DNA from: Mycobacterium sp. 852013-50091_SCH5140682
GTDB taxonomy: Bacteria; Actinomycetota; Actinomycetes; Mycobacteriales; Mycobacteriaceae
Direction of reading: 5' to 3'
DNA length: 64,000 bases
NCBI RefSeq assembly: GCF_001665685.1
Contig: NZ_LZTB01000058.1
Location: forward strand, 62,001-126,000
In this document: positions 8,414 through 16,444 of the stretch, piece by piece
How the letters are laid out: each line of letters starts with the position of its first letter
Numbering within the stretch: position 1 is the stretch's first letter
Position numbers and translations under genes: made by a program
The notes under the pieces: generated by a model
Databases searched by the model: none
Told to the model about the DNA's origin: nothing
Seen by the model: the letters and a program-made list of their open reading frames with translations, nothing else

Positions 8414-9550
8414 TTATCGGCTGGTGGTGACGAACTCGGCGGATTCCGCGATGGTGCGCCCGATCCGGCGCAACAGGTCTGCCGCGTTCACCATGCAGGT
8501 ATGGGTGTCGGGCTCGAGCTCGGCGAGCGTGTATGCCCTGGCAATTCCGGCGTCGCGCAACTGAACATCGCGCAATGAGCTACGGCCGGCGACCGCGATG
8601 ACGGGCACGCCGGCCTCGCGGGCTGCGGCGGCCACTCCAACAGGAGCCTTGCCGTGCAGGCTCTGTGCGTCCAGTGATCCCTCACCCGTGATGACGATAT
8701 CCGTCTCGGCGAGCTTGCGCCGGAAGTCGATGAGGTTGAGCACGGTTTCGATTCCGGGCCGGGTGGCGGCGCCCAGGACCGACATTGCTGCGAACGCGGT
8801 GCCGCCTGCGGCTCCCGCCCCAGGCACCCGGCTGTCGTCCCGGCCGGTCGCGACGTGCAGCAGCTGAGCCCACCGGGTCATCGCCTCTTCCAAGATCACC
8901 AGATGCACTGCCGTCGCGCCTTTCTGCGGTGCGTACACCGCCGTCGCACCGCGCGGGCCGAGCAGCGGATTGTCGACATCGCACGCGAGCTGGAAATGTG
9001 CTGCGCGGGCCGCCGGATGCAGGGCGGCGATGTCGATGCGCACGGCCTGCCGCAGCGCGGCGCCGCCGGGGCCTACCTCGTTGTCGTCGGCGTCGAGGAT
9101 CCGCACCCCGAGGGCTTGCAGCATCCCGGCGCCCCCGTCGGTCGACGCGCTGCCACCGACACCGACGATGATCTCGCGCGCACCCCCGTCGAGTGCGTGC
9201 CCGATCACGGTGCCGAGTCCGAATGTGCTGGCACCCAGCGGGTTCAGCTCGCCTGCAGCAAGGGACACCAGGCCAACTGCCGAGGCCAGTTCGACCACGG
9301 CGGTCGGGCCGCGTCGGGCGTAGAGAGCCGTGACAGGGCGACCAGTCGGACCGGTGGTGGCCACCGGGACCGGCGTCCAACCGGCGGCGACAGCGGCAGC
9401 AACGGTGCCGTCACCCCCATCGGCGACCGGTGCCGTGGTGACCGGCCAGGACGGGTCCCCTGCGGTGATCCCGTCGGCGAGTGCGTCTGCCACCTCCGCC
9501 GCGGTCAGTGAGCCCTTGAACTTGTCGGGCGCGACGAGTACGCGTGCCAC
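8414..9550 (-). CDS. glxK: Glycerate kinase (GlxK/GarK family)
   Basis: 378 residues, the usual length of the GlxK/GarK family. It starts MARVLVAPDKFKGS, the conserved N-terminal block of these kinases, and has the Gly-rich GVGGSASTDGGAGML segment. It phosphorylates D-glycerate to 2-phosphoglycerate, passing carbon from glyoxylate into glycolysis. It is preceded by glyoxylate carboligase (6 bp gap) and followed by allantoicase. Function is firm from sequence and context; the 2-position specificity is a family trait. Confidence 0.92.
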   Translation of the reverse strand: MARVLVAPDKFKGSLTAAEVADALADGITAGDPSWPVTTAPVADGGDGTVAAAVAAGWTPVPVATTGPTGRPVTALYARRGPTAVVELASAVGLVSLAAGELNPLGASTFGLGTVIGHALDGGAREIIVGVGGSASTDGGAGMLQALGVRILDADDNEVGPGGAALRQAVRIDIAALHPAARAAHFQLACDVDNPLLGPRGATAVYAPQKGATAVHLVILEEAMTRWAQLLHVATGRDDSRVPGAGAAGGTAFAAMSVLGAATRPGIETVLNLIDFRRKLAETDIVITGEGSLDAQSLHGKAPVGVAAAAREAGVPVIAVAGRSSLRDVQLRDAGIARAYTLAELEPDTHTCMVNAADLLRRIGRTIAESAEFVTTSR

Positions 9551-9556
9551 GATGCC

Positions 9557-11362
9557 CTAATCCAGCAACAGCAGGGCCGTCGGGGCGTGCTCGGGGCTCG
9601 ATGCGAGTTCCTCGAATTCGGCGACGTTGTCAATCTCGGTGCCCATCGCGATGTTGGTGACGCGCTCCAGGAAGACCTCGACGACCACCGGAACCTTGTG
9701 CTCGCCGGCCAGCACGCGGGCCCGCTGCAGCGCGCCGGCGATCTCACCGGGGTCGGTCACCCGGATTGCCTTGCAGCCCAGTCCTTCCGCAACCTTGACA
9801 TGGTCGACGCCGTAGCCCTTGGGCATGGCGGGCAGGGTGTCGTGCTGGGTGGTCTCCTCGGAGTTGATGTTGTCGAAACCGAGCTGAACGCAGTAGTCCA
9901 TGTCGAATGCCCGCTGTGCCTGGCGGATCAGGCCGAGGTAGGAGTTGTTCACCACCACATGGATGTACGGCAGGTTGAACTGGGCACCGACGGCGAGTTC
10001 TTCGATCATGAACTGGAAGTCGTAGTCACCTGAGAGCGCCACCACGGTCGCATCCGGGTCAGCGGTGACCACGCCGAGCGTCGCGGGAATGGTCCAGCCC
10101 AACGGCCCGGCCTGGCCGCAGTTGATCCAGTTCCGAGGTTTGTACACGTGCAGGAACTGCCCGCCGGCAATCTGGGAGAGCCCAATTGTGCTGACGTATC
10201 GGGTATCCCGGTCGAAGACGCGGTTCATCTCCTCGTACACCCGCTGCGGTTTGACCGGGATGTCGTCGAAGTGGGTCTTGCGTTGCATGGTGCGCTTGCG
10301 GTTCTGGCAGTCCGCCACCCACGCCGACCGGTCCGGCAGCGTGCCGTCGGCCTTACGCTCCCGTGCCACCGCGACGAACTGCTCGAGGGCAGCCTTCGCA
10401 TCCGAGACGATGCCGTAGTCGGGGGCGAAGACTCGGCCGATCTGGGTCGGCTCGATGTCGACGTGCACGAATTTGCGGCCTTTGCGGTAGGTGTCGAGCC
10501 CACCGGTGTGCCGGTTGGCCCACCGGTTGCCGATACCGAGGACGAAGTCTGAGGCGAGCATCGTTGCGTTGCCGTAGCGATGCGCGGTCTGCAAGCCCAC
10601 CATGCCCGCGGTGAGCGGGTGATCGTCGGGAATCACGCCCCAGCCCATCAAAGTCGGCACCACCGGCACATCGAGCAGCTCGGCCAGCTCGACGAGCAGA
10701 TCCGCGGCGTCGGCGTTGATGATGCCGCCACCGGCCACGATCAACGGCCGCTCCGCCGCGGCGAGCATGTCCAGCGCTTTCTCGGCCTGCGCCCGCGTCG
10801 CGGCCGGTTTGTGGACCGGCAGCGGTGCATAGGTGTCCGGATCGAAATCGATCTCCGCCAGCTGCACGTCGATGGGCAGGTCCAGCAGCACCGGACCCGG
10901 ACGGCCCGACCGCATGAGATGGAATGCCTTGGCGAACGCTCCGGGCACCTGGGCCGGTTCGAGCACGGTCATCGCCATCTTGGTCACCGGTCCCGCGATG
11001 GCCGCGATGTCGACGGCCTGGAAGTCCTCCTTGTGCAGGCGTGCGACAGGCGCCTGGCCGGTGATCGCCAGAATGGGGATGGAATCCGCCATGGCCGAAT
11101 ACAGCCCAGTGATCATGTCGGTGCCCGCAGGTCCTGAGGTACCGATGCACACGCCGATGTTGCCGGCCTTGGCGCGGGTGTACCCCTCGGCCATGTGCGA
11201 TGCGCCCTCGACGTGGCGGGCGAGAACGTGCCGGATGCCGCCGTGAGCGCGCATCGCGGAATAGAACGGGTTGATCGCCGCTCCGGGGAGGCCGAAGGCC
11301 TGGGTGGCACCTTCGAGCTCCAGAATTTTGACTGCCGCATCCACGGCGCGCATACGAGGCAT
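9557..11362 (-). CDS. gcl: Glyoxylate carboligase (tartronate-semialdehyde synthase)
   Basis: 601 residues from the ATG at 11362; the frame extends to 11401 but that would overlap glxR and lacks conservation. A thiamine-diphosphate enzyme that joins two glyoxylates into tartronate semialdehyde and CO2. The key hallmark is V51 in ARHVEGASHM, where other ThDP enzymes have the activating glutamate; E. coli Gcl also has V51. The C-terminal ThDP/Mg motif (SGDYDF, then NNSYLG) is present. It sits between tartronate semialdehyde reductase and glycerate kinase. Confidence 0.96.
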   Translation of the reverse strand: MPRMRAVDAAVKILELEGATQAFGLPGAAINPFYSAMRAHGGIRHVLARHVEGASHMAEGYTRAKAGNIGVCIGTSGPAGTDMITGLYSAMADSIPILAITGQAPVARLHKEDFQAVDIAAIAGPVTKMAMTVLEPAQVPGAFAKAFHLMRSGRPGPVLLDLPIDVQLAEIDFDPDTYAPLPVHKPAATRAQAEKALDMLAAAERPLIVAGGGIINADAADLLVELAELLDVPVVPTLMGWGVIPDDHPLTAGMVGLQTAHRYGNATMLASDFVLGIGNRWANRHTGGLDTYRKGRKFVHVDIEPTQIGRVFAPDYGIVSDAKAALEQFVAVARERKADGTLPDRSAWVADCQNRKRTMQRKTHFDDIPVKPQRVYEEMNRVFDRDTRYVSTIGLSQIAGGQFLHVYKPRNWINCGQAGPLGWTIPATLGVVTADPDATVVALSGDYDFQFMIEELAVGAQFNLPYIHVVVNNSYLGLIRQAQRAFDMDYCVQLGFDNINSEETTQHDTLPAMPKGYGVDHVKVAEGLGCKAIRVTDPGEIAGALQRARVLAGEHKVPVVVEVFLERVTNIAMGTEIDNVAEFEELASSPEHAPTALLLLD

Positions 11363-11397
11363 ATCGGTTCTCCGTCGAAAAAGTAGTTGGGATGAGC

Positions 11398-12282
11398 TCA
11401 CTCGGGCTTGCGGCCGGACAGCCGCTCGACTCCGCGGAACAGAGCTGAATGATCAAGGCCGCCATCGCCGTTCGCCCGCGCCGAGGCCATGAGTTGGGCG
11501 ACGACGGCGCCGAGCGGGGTCACCACACCGGCTTCGCGGGCCGCGGCGGTCACGATGCCGAGATCCTTGTGGTGCAGTTCGATCCGGAAACCGGGGTCGA
11601 AGGACCGGTCCAGCATCTTCTGCGCCTTCTGGTTGAGCACCGCGGACCCGGCCAGTCCGCCGCCGAGAACCTCGACCGCGGCCGTGGTGTCCACCCCGTA
11701 GGCCTCGAGGAAGACGATCGCCTCGGCCAACAGTTCTATGTTGCCTGCGACGATCAGCTGATTGGCGGCCTTGACCGTCTGCCCGGACCCGCTCGGGCCG
11801 ACATGCACGATCGTCTTACCGACGACGTCGAGGATCGGTTTGGCCGTTGCGAAGTCCTCGGCCGACCCACCGACCATGATCGACAGCGCGGCATTGATGG
11901 CGCCGGCCTCGCCGCCGGACACCGGGGCGTCGAGCAACCGGAAGCCGCGCTCGGCGGCCTGCGCGGCGAGTTCGGTGGTGACGTCGGGCCGGATGCTGGA
12001 GAAGTCGATGATGAGAGCGCCGGGCTTGGCGTGATCGAACACGCCGTGCTCACCGGCGAGCACGGCCTGTACGTCAGGCGAATCGGGGACCATGACGGCG
12101 ATGACGTCCGCATCGGCGACAGCTTGGGCGATGGACTCCGCGGCGGTTCCGCCGGCATCGACCAACGCCGCGGTGCGCGCTGGCGAGCGGTTGTAGCCGA
12201 TGACCTGATGGCCTGCCTTGGCGAGGTGAACGGCCATGGGGCTGCCCATGATTCCGAGTCCGATGAATGCGATGGTGCTCAC
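11398..12282 (-). CDS. glxR: Tartronate semialdehyde reductase (2-hydroxy-3-oxopropionate reductase)
   Basis: 294 residues, a beta-hydroxyacid dehydrogenase. The Rossmann motif GLGIMGSPMA is at residues 8-17, the substrate loop DAPVSGGEAGA at 118-128 and the catalytic lysine K171 in GQTVKAANQL. It reduces tartronate semialdehyde to D-glycerate with NAD(P)H. The neighbouring gcl and glycerate kinase make this assignment preferable to 3-hydroxyisobutyrate dehydrogenase, which is similar in sequence. It lies 32 bp after hydroxypyruvate isomerase. Confidence 0.92.
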   Translation of the reverse strand: MSTIAFIGLGIMGSPMAVHLAKAGHQVIGYNRSPARTAALVDAGGTAAESIAQAVADADVIAVMVPDSPDVQAVLAGEHGVFDHAKPGALIIDFSSIRPDVTTELAAQAAERGFRLLDAPVSGGEAGAINAALSIMVGGSAEDFATAKPILDVVGKTIVHVGPSGSGQTVKAANQLIVAGNIELLAEAIVFLEAYGVDTTAAVEVLGGGLAGSAVLNQKAQKMLDRSFDPGFRIELHHKDLGIVTAAAREAGVVTPLGAVVAQLMASARANGDGGLDHSALFRGVERLSGRKPE

Positions 12283-12314
12283 GAGTGTGCTCGATTCCGT
12301 CAGAGGAGTGGTTG

Positions 12315-13136
12315 TCAGTTGGCGGCGCGCGATGCGCGCTGATCGGCCGGTAGCCAGTCGAAGGTGTCCTGCCGGGTGGACTTGTACTCCAGCCCGACAT
12401 AGCCGCGATAGCCGTGTCCCGCGAGTTGGCGCAGGTATCCGTCGATATCGAGGCTCCCGGTTCCGGGTTCGCCGCGGCCGGGCGCATCCGCGATCTGCAC
12501 GTGTCCGATGCGGAGTGCGTACGCGTCGATGGCCGCGCCGACATCGTCGCCGTTGACCGCCAGGTGATACAGGTCGGCCAGCAGACGCAGGGATTCGACG
12601 CCGTGTTCGGCCTTGACCCGGTCGATCACGGCGATCGCGTCGGCCGCGCGGGTCAGCGGATACAACGGCGCCCCGCTCACCGGCTCGATGAGCACCACCG
12701 CGCCGATCTGGTCGGCCGCCTTGCCCGCGTGCGCGAGGTTCTCCGTGGCGATGTCGTCCTGCTGTTTCGGGTCGACACCGTCGATACGGTTGCCGTACAG
12801 AGCATTGAAAGCCTTGGTGCCCAGTCGTTCTGCGATGCTGATCGCGACCTCGACGCTGTCCCGGAACGCGGCGACCTGGGCCGGGTCGGACAACAGCCCG
12901 CGATCGCCTGCGGGCATGTCGCCCGCCGCAAAGTTGAGGCCGGTGAGTTGTACGCCGGCGTTCTCGATCGCCGCAACGAACGCGTCGACGTCACTGTCGC
13001 GCGGTGCGGAAGTATCGAACGGCCACCAGAATTCGACAGCGTCGAACCCCGCGTCGCGTGCCGCCTGCGGTCGTTGCAGCAGCGGCACATCGGTCAGCAG
13101 GATCGAGCAGTTGACGGTGTAGTTAGTGGTATTCAT
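12315..13136 (-). CDS. hyi: Hydroxypyruvate isomerase
   Basis: 273 residues, a TIM barrel of the xylose-isomerase-like/AP-endonuclease-2 superfamily. It interconverts hydroxypyruvate and tartronate semialdehyde and typically travels with gcl, as here. Metal-binding acidic residues are visible in LIEPVSG and in the C-terminal VGLEYKS strand. It lies 33 bp downstream of the AtzF-like small gene and is the second gene of the operon. Confidence 0.9.
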   Translation of the reverse strand: MNTTNYTVNCSILLTDVPLLQRPQAARDAGFDAVEFWWPFDTSAPRDSDVDAFVAAIENAGVQLTGLNFAAGDMPAGDRGLLSDPAQVAAFRDSVEVAISIAERLGTKAFNALYGNRIDGVDPKQQDDIATENLAHAGKAADQIGAVVLIEPVSGAPLYPLTRAADAIAVIDRVKAEHGVESLRLLADLYHLAVNGDDVGAAIDAYALRIGHVQIADAPGRGEPGTGSLDIDGYLRQLAGHGYRGYVGLEYKSTRQDTFDWLPADQRASRAAN

Positions 13137-13169
13137 CGGTGTTCTTTCGCTTCTCGGTTCGATGGGGCG

Positions 13170-13577
13170 TCAGGAGGCCGGGGCGGCGTCGGGATCCGGG
13201 AGTCCGCGGTAGCGCCGCCATCCGCCGTGTTGGGTGATCTCGATGAGTTCATCGCCCTTGGTGTCGACCAACCCCGGACGCAGGCCGACCGCGAGAACCG
13301 AACGGCCGTCGTCGAGTTGGACCACGGTGAGCTCGAGCTCCGCGGGTTCTTCCGGCAGGAAGTCGGTGCGGATGTTGTCCAGCGGCACGTCGTAGAGCTC
13401 ACCCTCGATCGAAGCGCCACCGCTTGCGGTCAGCAACAGCGCCGGGAACTCGTCGCGTACCGAGAAGAAGCGGTAGATCGGCGCGGTGCGGACGGCCCCC
13501 AGGAATCGGTGTTCGGACACGTTGTGGTGGAGGTTGCCGCCTCGCATCGCTCCCCCGTTGCAGAACAGCTCGGCCAT
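13170..13577 (-). CDS. Stand-alone AtzF C-terminal-like (allophanate hydrolase-related) protein, first gene of purine operon
   Basis: 135 residues from the ATG at 13577; the frame is open to 13907 but that part crosses the promoter region. It resembles the C-terminal, gamma-glutamylcyclotransferase-like domain of allophanate hydrolase: an opening LFCNG strand, then FLGAVRTAPIYRFF and DEFPALL blocks. The amidase domain of true allophanate hydrolase is absent, so it is not that enzyme. Its reaction is unknown. As first gene of an operon that produces ureidoglycolate but has no recognisable ureidoglycolate lyase, it is a candidate for that step (inference). Confidence 0.75.
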   Translation of the reverse strand: MAELFCNGGAMRGGNLHHNVSEHRFLGAVRTAPIYRFFSVRDEFPALLLTASGGASIEGELYDVPLDNIRTDFLPEEPAELELTVVQLDDGRSVLAVGLRPGLVDTKGDELIEITQHGGWRRYRGLPDPDAAPAS

Positions 13578-13629
13578 GTGTCGCTCCTCGTTGTCGGTGC
13601 GGCGGCGTGAGATCCGCCGATCCTCTATT

Positions 13630-13665
13630 TTTCGCATTGTGGAATATCTATTTCGTGGTGTGAAC
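13630..13665. promoter_or_regulatory. Tandem operator boxes A/B (TTTCG-N5-TGRAM) before the catabolic operon
   Basis: Box A is TTTCG-cattg-TGGAA (13630-13644) and box B is TTTCG-tggtg-TGAAC (13651-13665). Each left half is identical to the perfect box D at 13900-13914; right halves are degenerate. Centres are 21 bp apart, two helical turns, so bound dimers would sit on one face. They lie 53-88 bp upstream of the operon ATG. Binding by the cluster's IclR protein is inferred. Confidence 0.6.
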
Positions 13666-13878
13666 ACAGTGAAGCGTGCTGACGCGGCTGATGTCAAGGG
13701 TGCCTGCGCCGTCGGATTGGGCCAGTTTCGACGCGGACCCTTTGGGGATGTGTACATCTGCACAGGTCGGAGCATTCTCAGGAATGTCAACGCGGTATCC
13801 CTCGCAGCGGGACGTCGAGCCGTCGGCGGCGGTCGATTGCGATGGAGGGCTTGACGTGATGCCCGCCACACGGCAGAC

Positions 13879-13918
13879 TTTCGTATATCGAGAGCCAAAT
13901 TTCGCAATACGAAATTTG
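13879..13918. promoter_or_regulatory. Tandem operator boxes C/D with perfect 9-bp palindrome before the NCS1 permease
   Basis: Box C is TTTCG-tatat-CGAGA (13879-13893). Box D is TTTCG-caata-CGAAA (13900-13914), part of a perfect inverted repeat with arms CAAATTTCG (13896-13904) and CGAAATTTG (13910-13918) around a 5-base spacer. Centres are 21 bp apart, the same spacing as boxes A/B. The 15-bp palindromic form fits IclR-family operators. They lie 68-107 bp upstream of the permease ATG. Confidence 0.7.
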
Positions 13919-13985
13919 ATGCCAGCGCGAGGTCTCCTCGCCGCTGACGCCAGATCCGATATCCCCCTGCAACGAGGAGCGCCTG

Positions 13986-15572
13986 ATGGCGATATCAGAC
14001 CAGCCACACACTCAATCCATGGTGAGCAGTCGGTGGCGGCGCGGCGAGGCGACGCCGGCGCGGCCGCAATCCTCCGGCCACCACGACCCGATCCTGCATC
14101 ACCCGCCGGCGGACACACCCGGGCTGCCCGACGTCAGTGAGCGGCTCTATAACCAGGACCTCGCGCCAACCAAGGCGGCCGGCCGGCGTTGGAGCGGCTA
14201 CAACATCTTCACGCTGTGGGCCAACGACGTACACAGCCTGGGCAACTACGGCTTTGCCTTGGGATTGTTCGCTCTCGGATTGGGCGGCTGGCAGATCCTG
14301 CTCGCGCTCGGTATCGGCGCGGCCCTGCTGTTCGGGCTGCTCACCTTCTCCGGTTTCATGGGCTACAAGACGGGCGTTCCGTTCCCCGTCATGTGCCGCA
14401 TCTCGTTCGGTGTCCGCGGCGCCCAGATCCCCGGCGCGATCCGTGGTGGCGTCGCCATCGTCTGGTTCGGTATCCAGACCTACCTGGCCTCACTGGTGCT
14501 GCGTGTGCTGCTCATCGCGCTGATCCCTGGGTTGCAGACGTGGGACCACAATTCGATCCTTGGTCTGTCCACGCTCGGCTGGTTGACCTTCGGCGTCCTG
14601 TGGCTTGTGCAGACCTATATCGTCCAGCACGGTTTGGACATGATCCGCAAGTACGAGGCCGTCGCCGGTCCGATCATCCTGGCCACCATGGCCGCACTCG
14701 CGGTGTGGATTTTCATGAAAGCCGGTGGCGGGATCGCCTGGTCGAACGACAAGCCCCTGACCGGTGGCGCGATGTGGCGCGAGATCTTCGCCGGTGGCGC
14801 CCTGTGGGTGTCGATCTATGCCACGTTCGTGCTGAACTTCTGTGACTTCACCCGGGCCTCGAAGACGCGGCGATCCATTGTCAAGGGTAATTTCTGGGGC
14901 ATTCCCATCAACATGCTGTTCTTCGGCGTGATCGTCATCGTGATGGCCGGTGCCCAGTTCAAGATCGACGGCGTCGTCATCGAGAGCCCCGCCGACATCG
15001 TGCACGCCATCCCCAACACGTTCCTGTTGGTCGCGGCATCCCTGGCTCTGCTGGTGCTCACCATCGCGGTCAACCTGATGGCCAACTTCGTCGCACCGAT
15101 CTACGCCCTGACCAACCTGTTCCCGCGCAAGCTCAACTTCGCCCGCGCCGGTGTGGTCAGCGCCGTCATCGGTCTGGTGATCCTGCCGTGGAACCTCTAC
15201 AACAGCCCGGCGGTGATCGTCTACTTCCTCGGTGGCCTCGGCGCGCTGCTCGGTCCGCTCTTCGGCGTCATCATCTCCGACTACTGGCTGTTGCGCCGCA
15301 CCAAGATCAACGTTCCGGCGCTCTACACCGAGGATCCTGCCGGGGTTTACTTCTACCGCAACGGATTCAATCCGCGCGCCATCGCCGCGTTCATCCCCGC
15401 CGCGGTGCTCTCCCTGCTGATCGCGTTCATTCCCGCGCTGCACGCCGTCGCGCCGTTCTCCTGGTTCTTCGGTGCAGGCCTCGGTGCGATCATCTATCTG
15501 CTGATCGCCGACCGCAGCCAAACGTTCGAGGACGTGTCCGGCGAGCCGATCGCCGTCCCCAGCGTGCACTGA
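13986..15572 (+). CDS. NCS1 family allantoin/nucleobase permease
   Basis: 528 residues with about 12 membrane helices after a hydrophilic N-terminus of roughly 60 residues. The NCS1 signature region RISFGVRGAQIPGAIRG near 130-150 and the WFGIQT segment match Mhp1/PucI-type transporters of hydantoins, allantoin or nucleobases. The ATG has a strong GAGGAG site 9 bases upstream. It is the first gene of the rightward arm, followed by the racemase-family gene 39 bp later. Allantoin is the likely substrate from context, with uracil or hydantoin as alternatives. Confidence 0.9.
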   Translation: MAISDQPHTQSMVSSRWRRGEATPARPQSSGHHDPILHHPPADTPGLPDVSERLYNQDLAPTKAAGRRWSGYNIFTLWANDVHSLGNYGFALGLFALGLGGWQILLALGIGAALLFGLLTFSGFMGYKTGVPFPVMCRISFGVRGAQIPGAIRGGVAIVWFGIQTYLASLVLRVLLIALIPGLQTWDHNSILGLSTLGWLTFGVLWLVQTYIVQHGLDMIRKYEAVAGPIILATMAALAVWIFMKAGGGIAWSNDKPLTGGAMWREIFAGGALWVSIYATFVLNFCDFTRASKTRRSIVKGNFWGIPINMLFFGVIVIVMAGAQFKIDGVVIESPADIVHAIPNTFLLVAASLALLVLTIAVNLMANFVAPIYALTNLFPRKLNFARAGVVSAVIGLVILPWNLYNSPAVIVYFLGGLGALLGPLFGVIISDYWLLRRTKINVPALYTEDPAGVYFYRNGFNPRAIAAFIPAAVLSLLIAFIPALHAVAPFSWFFGAGLGAIIYLLIADRSQTFEDVSGEPIAVPSVH

Positions 15573-15611
15573 TCTAATCCGGCCGACACCTCATTTCCGA
15601 AGGACCAGCAC

Positions 15612-16331
15612 ATGCGCATCCTTGTCGTCAACGTCAACACCACCGAGTCGATGACCGACTCCATCGGACGCCAGGCCGCCGCCGCGGCCTCCCCCGGTAC
15701 CGAGGTCATCGCGTTGACACCGCTTTTCGGCGCCGACTCGGTGGAGGGCAACTACGAGAGCTATCTCGCCGCGATCGCCGTCATGGAAACCGTGCGCGCC
15801 TACCCCCAGCCGTTCGACGCGGTCATCCAGGCGGGCTACGGCGAGCACGGCCGTGAAGGGCTGCAAGAGCTGCTGGACGTGCCGGTGGTCGACATCACCG
15901 AGGCCGGCGCCAGCACCGCGATGTTCCTCGGCCACAAGTACTCGGTGGTCACCACCTTGGACCGCGCGGTGCCGATGATCGAAGACCGGCTCAAGCTGGC
16001 CGGACTCGACGCCCGGTGTGCATCGGTGCGCGCCAGCGGCCTCGGGGTCCTGGAACTCGAGGAGGATCCGGACCGCGCCGTGACAGCCATCGTCGAACAG
16101 GCGCACTGCGCCGTCACCGAGGACCGGGCTGAGGTCATCGTGCTCGGTTGTGGCGGCATGGCCGGGCTCGACGCCGATATCCGCAAGCGGACCGGCGTCC
16201 CGGTGGTCGACGGTGTCGCGGCTGCGGTGACCATCGCCGAATCGCTGGTTCGGCTGGGCCTGAGCACATCCAAGGTGCGTACCTATGCCCCACCGCGACC
16301 GAAGACGTTCAAGAACTGGCCGCCGCGCTGA
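15612..16331 (+). CDS. Asp/Glu/hydantoin racemase family protein (putative allantoin racemase, one Cys missing)
   Basis: 239 residues, the normal length. The N-terminal RILVVNVNTTESM and the C-terminal VLGCGGMAGL block place it among hydantoin/allantoin racemases, which invert R-allantoin to S-allantoin using two cysteines. The second cysteine is present (GCGGM, about residue 181). The first, expected in a segment like A-C-F-G-x-x-G, is replaced by glycine in QAGYGEHG (near residue 77). It may therefore work with one cysteine, or do something else. It follows the permease and precedes the IclR gene. Confidence 0.8.
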   Translation: MRILVVNVNTTESMTDSIGRQAAAAASPGTEVIALTPLFGADSVEGNYESYLAAIAVMETVRAYPQPFDAVIQAGYGEHGREGLQELLDVPVVDITEAGASTAMFLGHKYSVVTTLDRAVPMIEDRLKLAGLDARCASVRASGLGVLELEEDPDRAVTAIVEQAHCAVTEDRAEVIVLGCGGMAGLDADIRKRTGVPVVDGVAAAVTIAESLVRLGLSTSKVRTYAPPRPKTFKNWPPR

Positions 16332-16364
16332 CGGGTTCGACGGTCGTTCAACCGCCGGATGCAC

Positions 16365-16399
16365 TTCGGGATACGAATAGTCGATTCCGCTTAGTGGAT
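16365..16399. promoter_or_regulatory. Tandem operator boxes E/F before the IclR gene
   Basis: Box E is CTTCG-ggata-CGAAT (16365-16379), a near match to the TTTCG-N5-CGAAA boxes of the divergent region. A weaker box F, TTCCG-cttag-TGGAT (16385-16399), is centred 20 bp downstream. They end 45 bp before the IclR ATG, consistent with autoregulation. Box E is convincing; box F is marginal. Confidence 0.5.
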
Positions 16400-16444
16400 T
16401 ACTATGGCGGCATCGGGCGAGACCGAATCGAAGGGTTGGCATCC

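Larger units (their letters stand above)
13578..13985. promoter_or_regulatory. Divergent control region of the purine supercluster
   Basis: This 408-bp gap separates the leftward catabolic operon (ATG at 13577) from the rightward permease-racemase-regulator arm (ATG at 13986). It is more AT-rich than its surroundings, especially near 13620-13660 and 13880-13920. It holds two pairs of related inverted-repeat boxes, listed separately, one pair near each gene. Between them, 13666-13878 shows no convincing gene or repeat. A good Shine-Dalgarno sequence (GAGGAG near 13972) fixes the rightward start. Confidence 0.7.
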
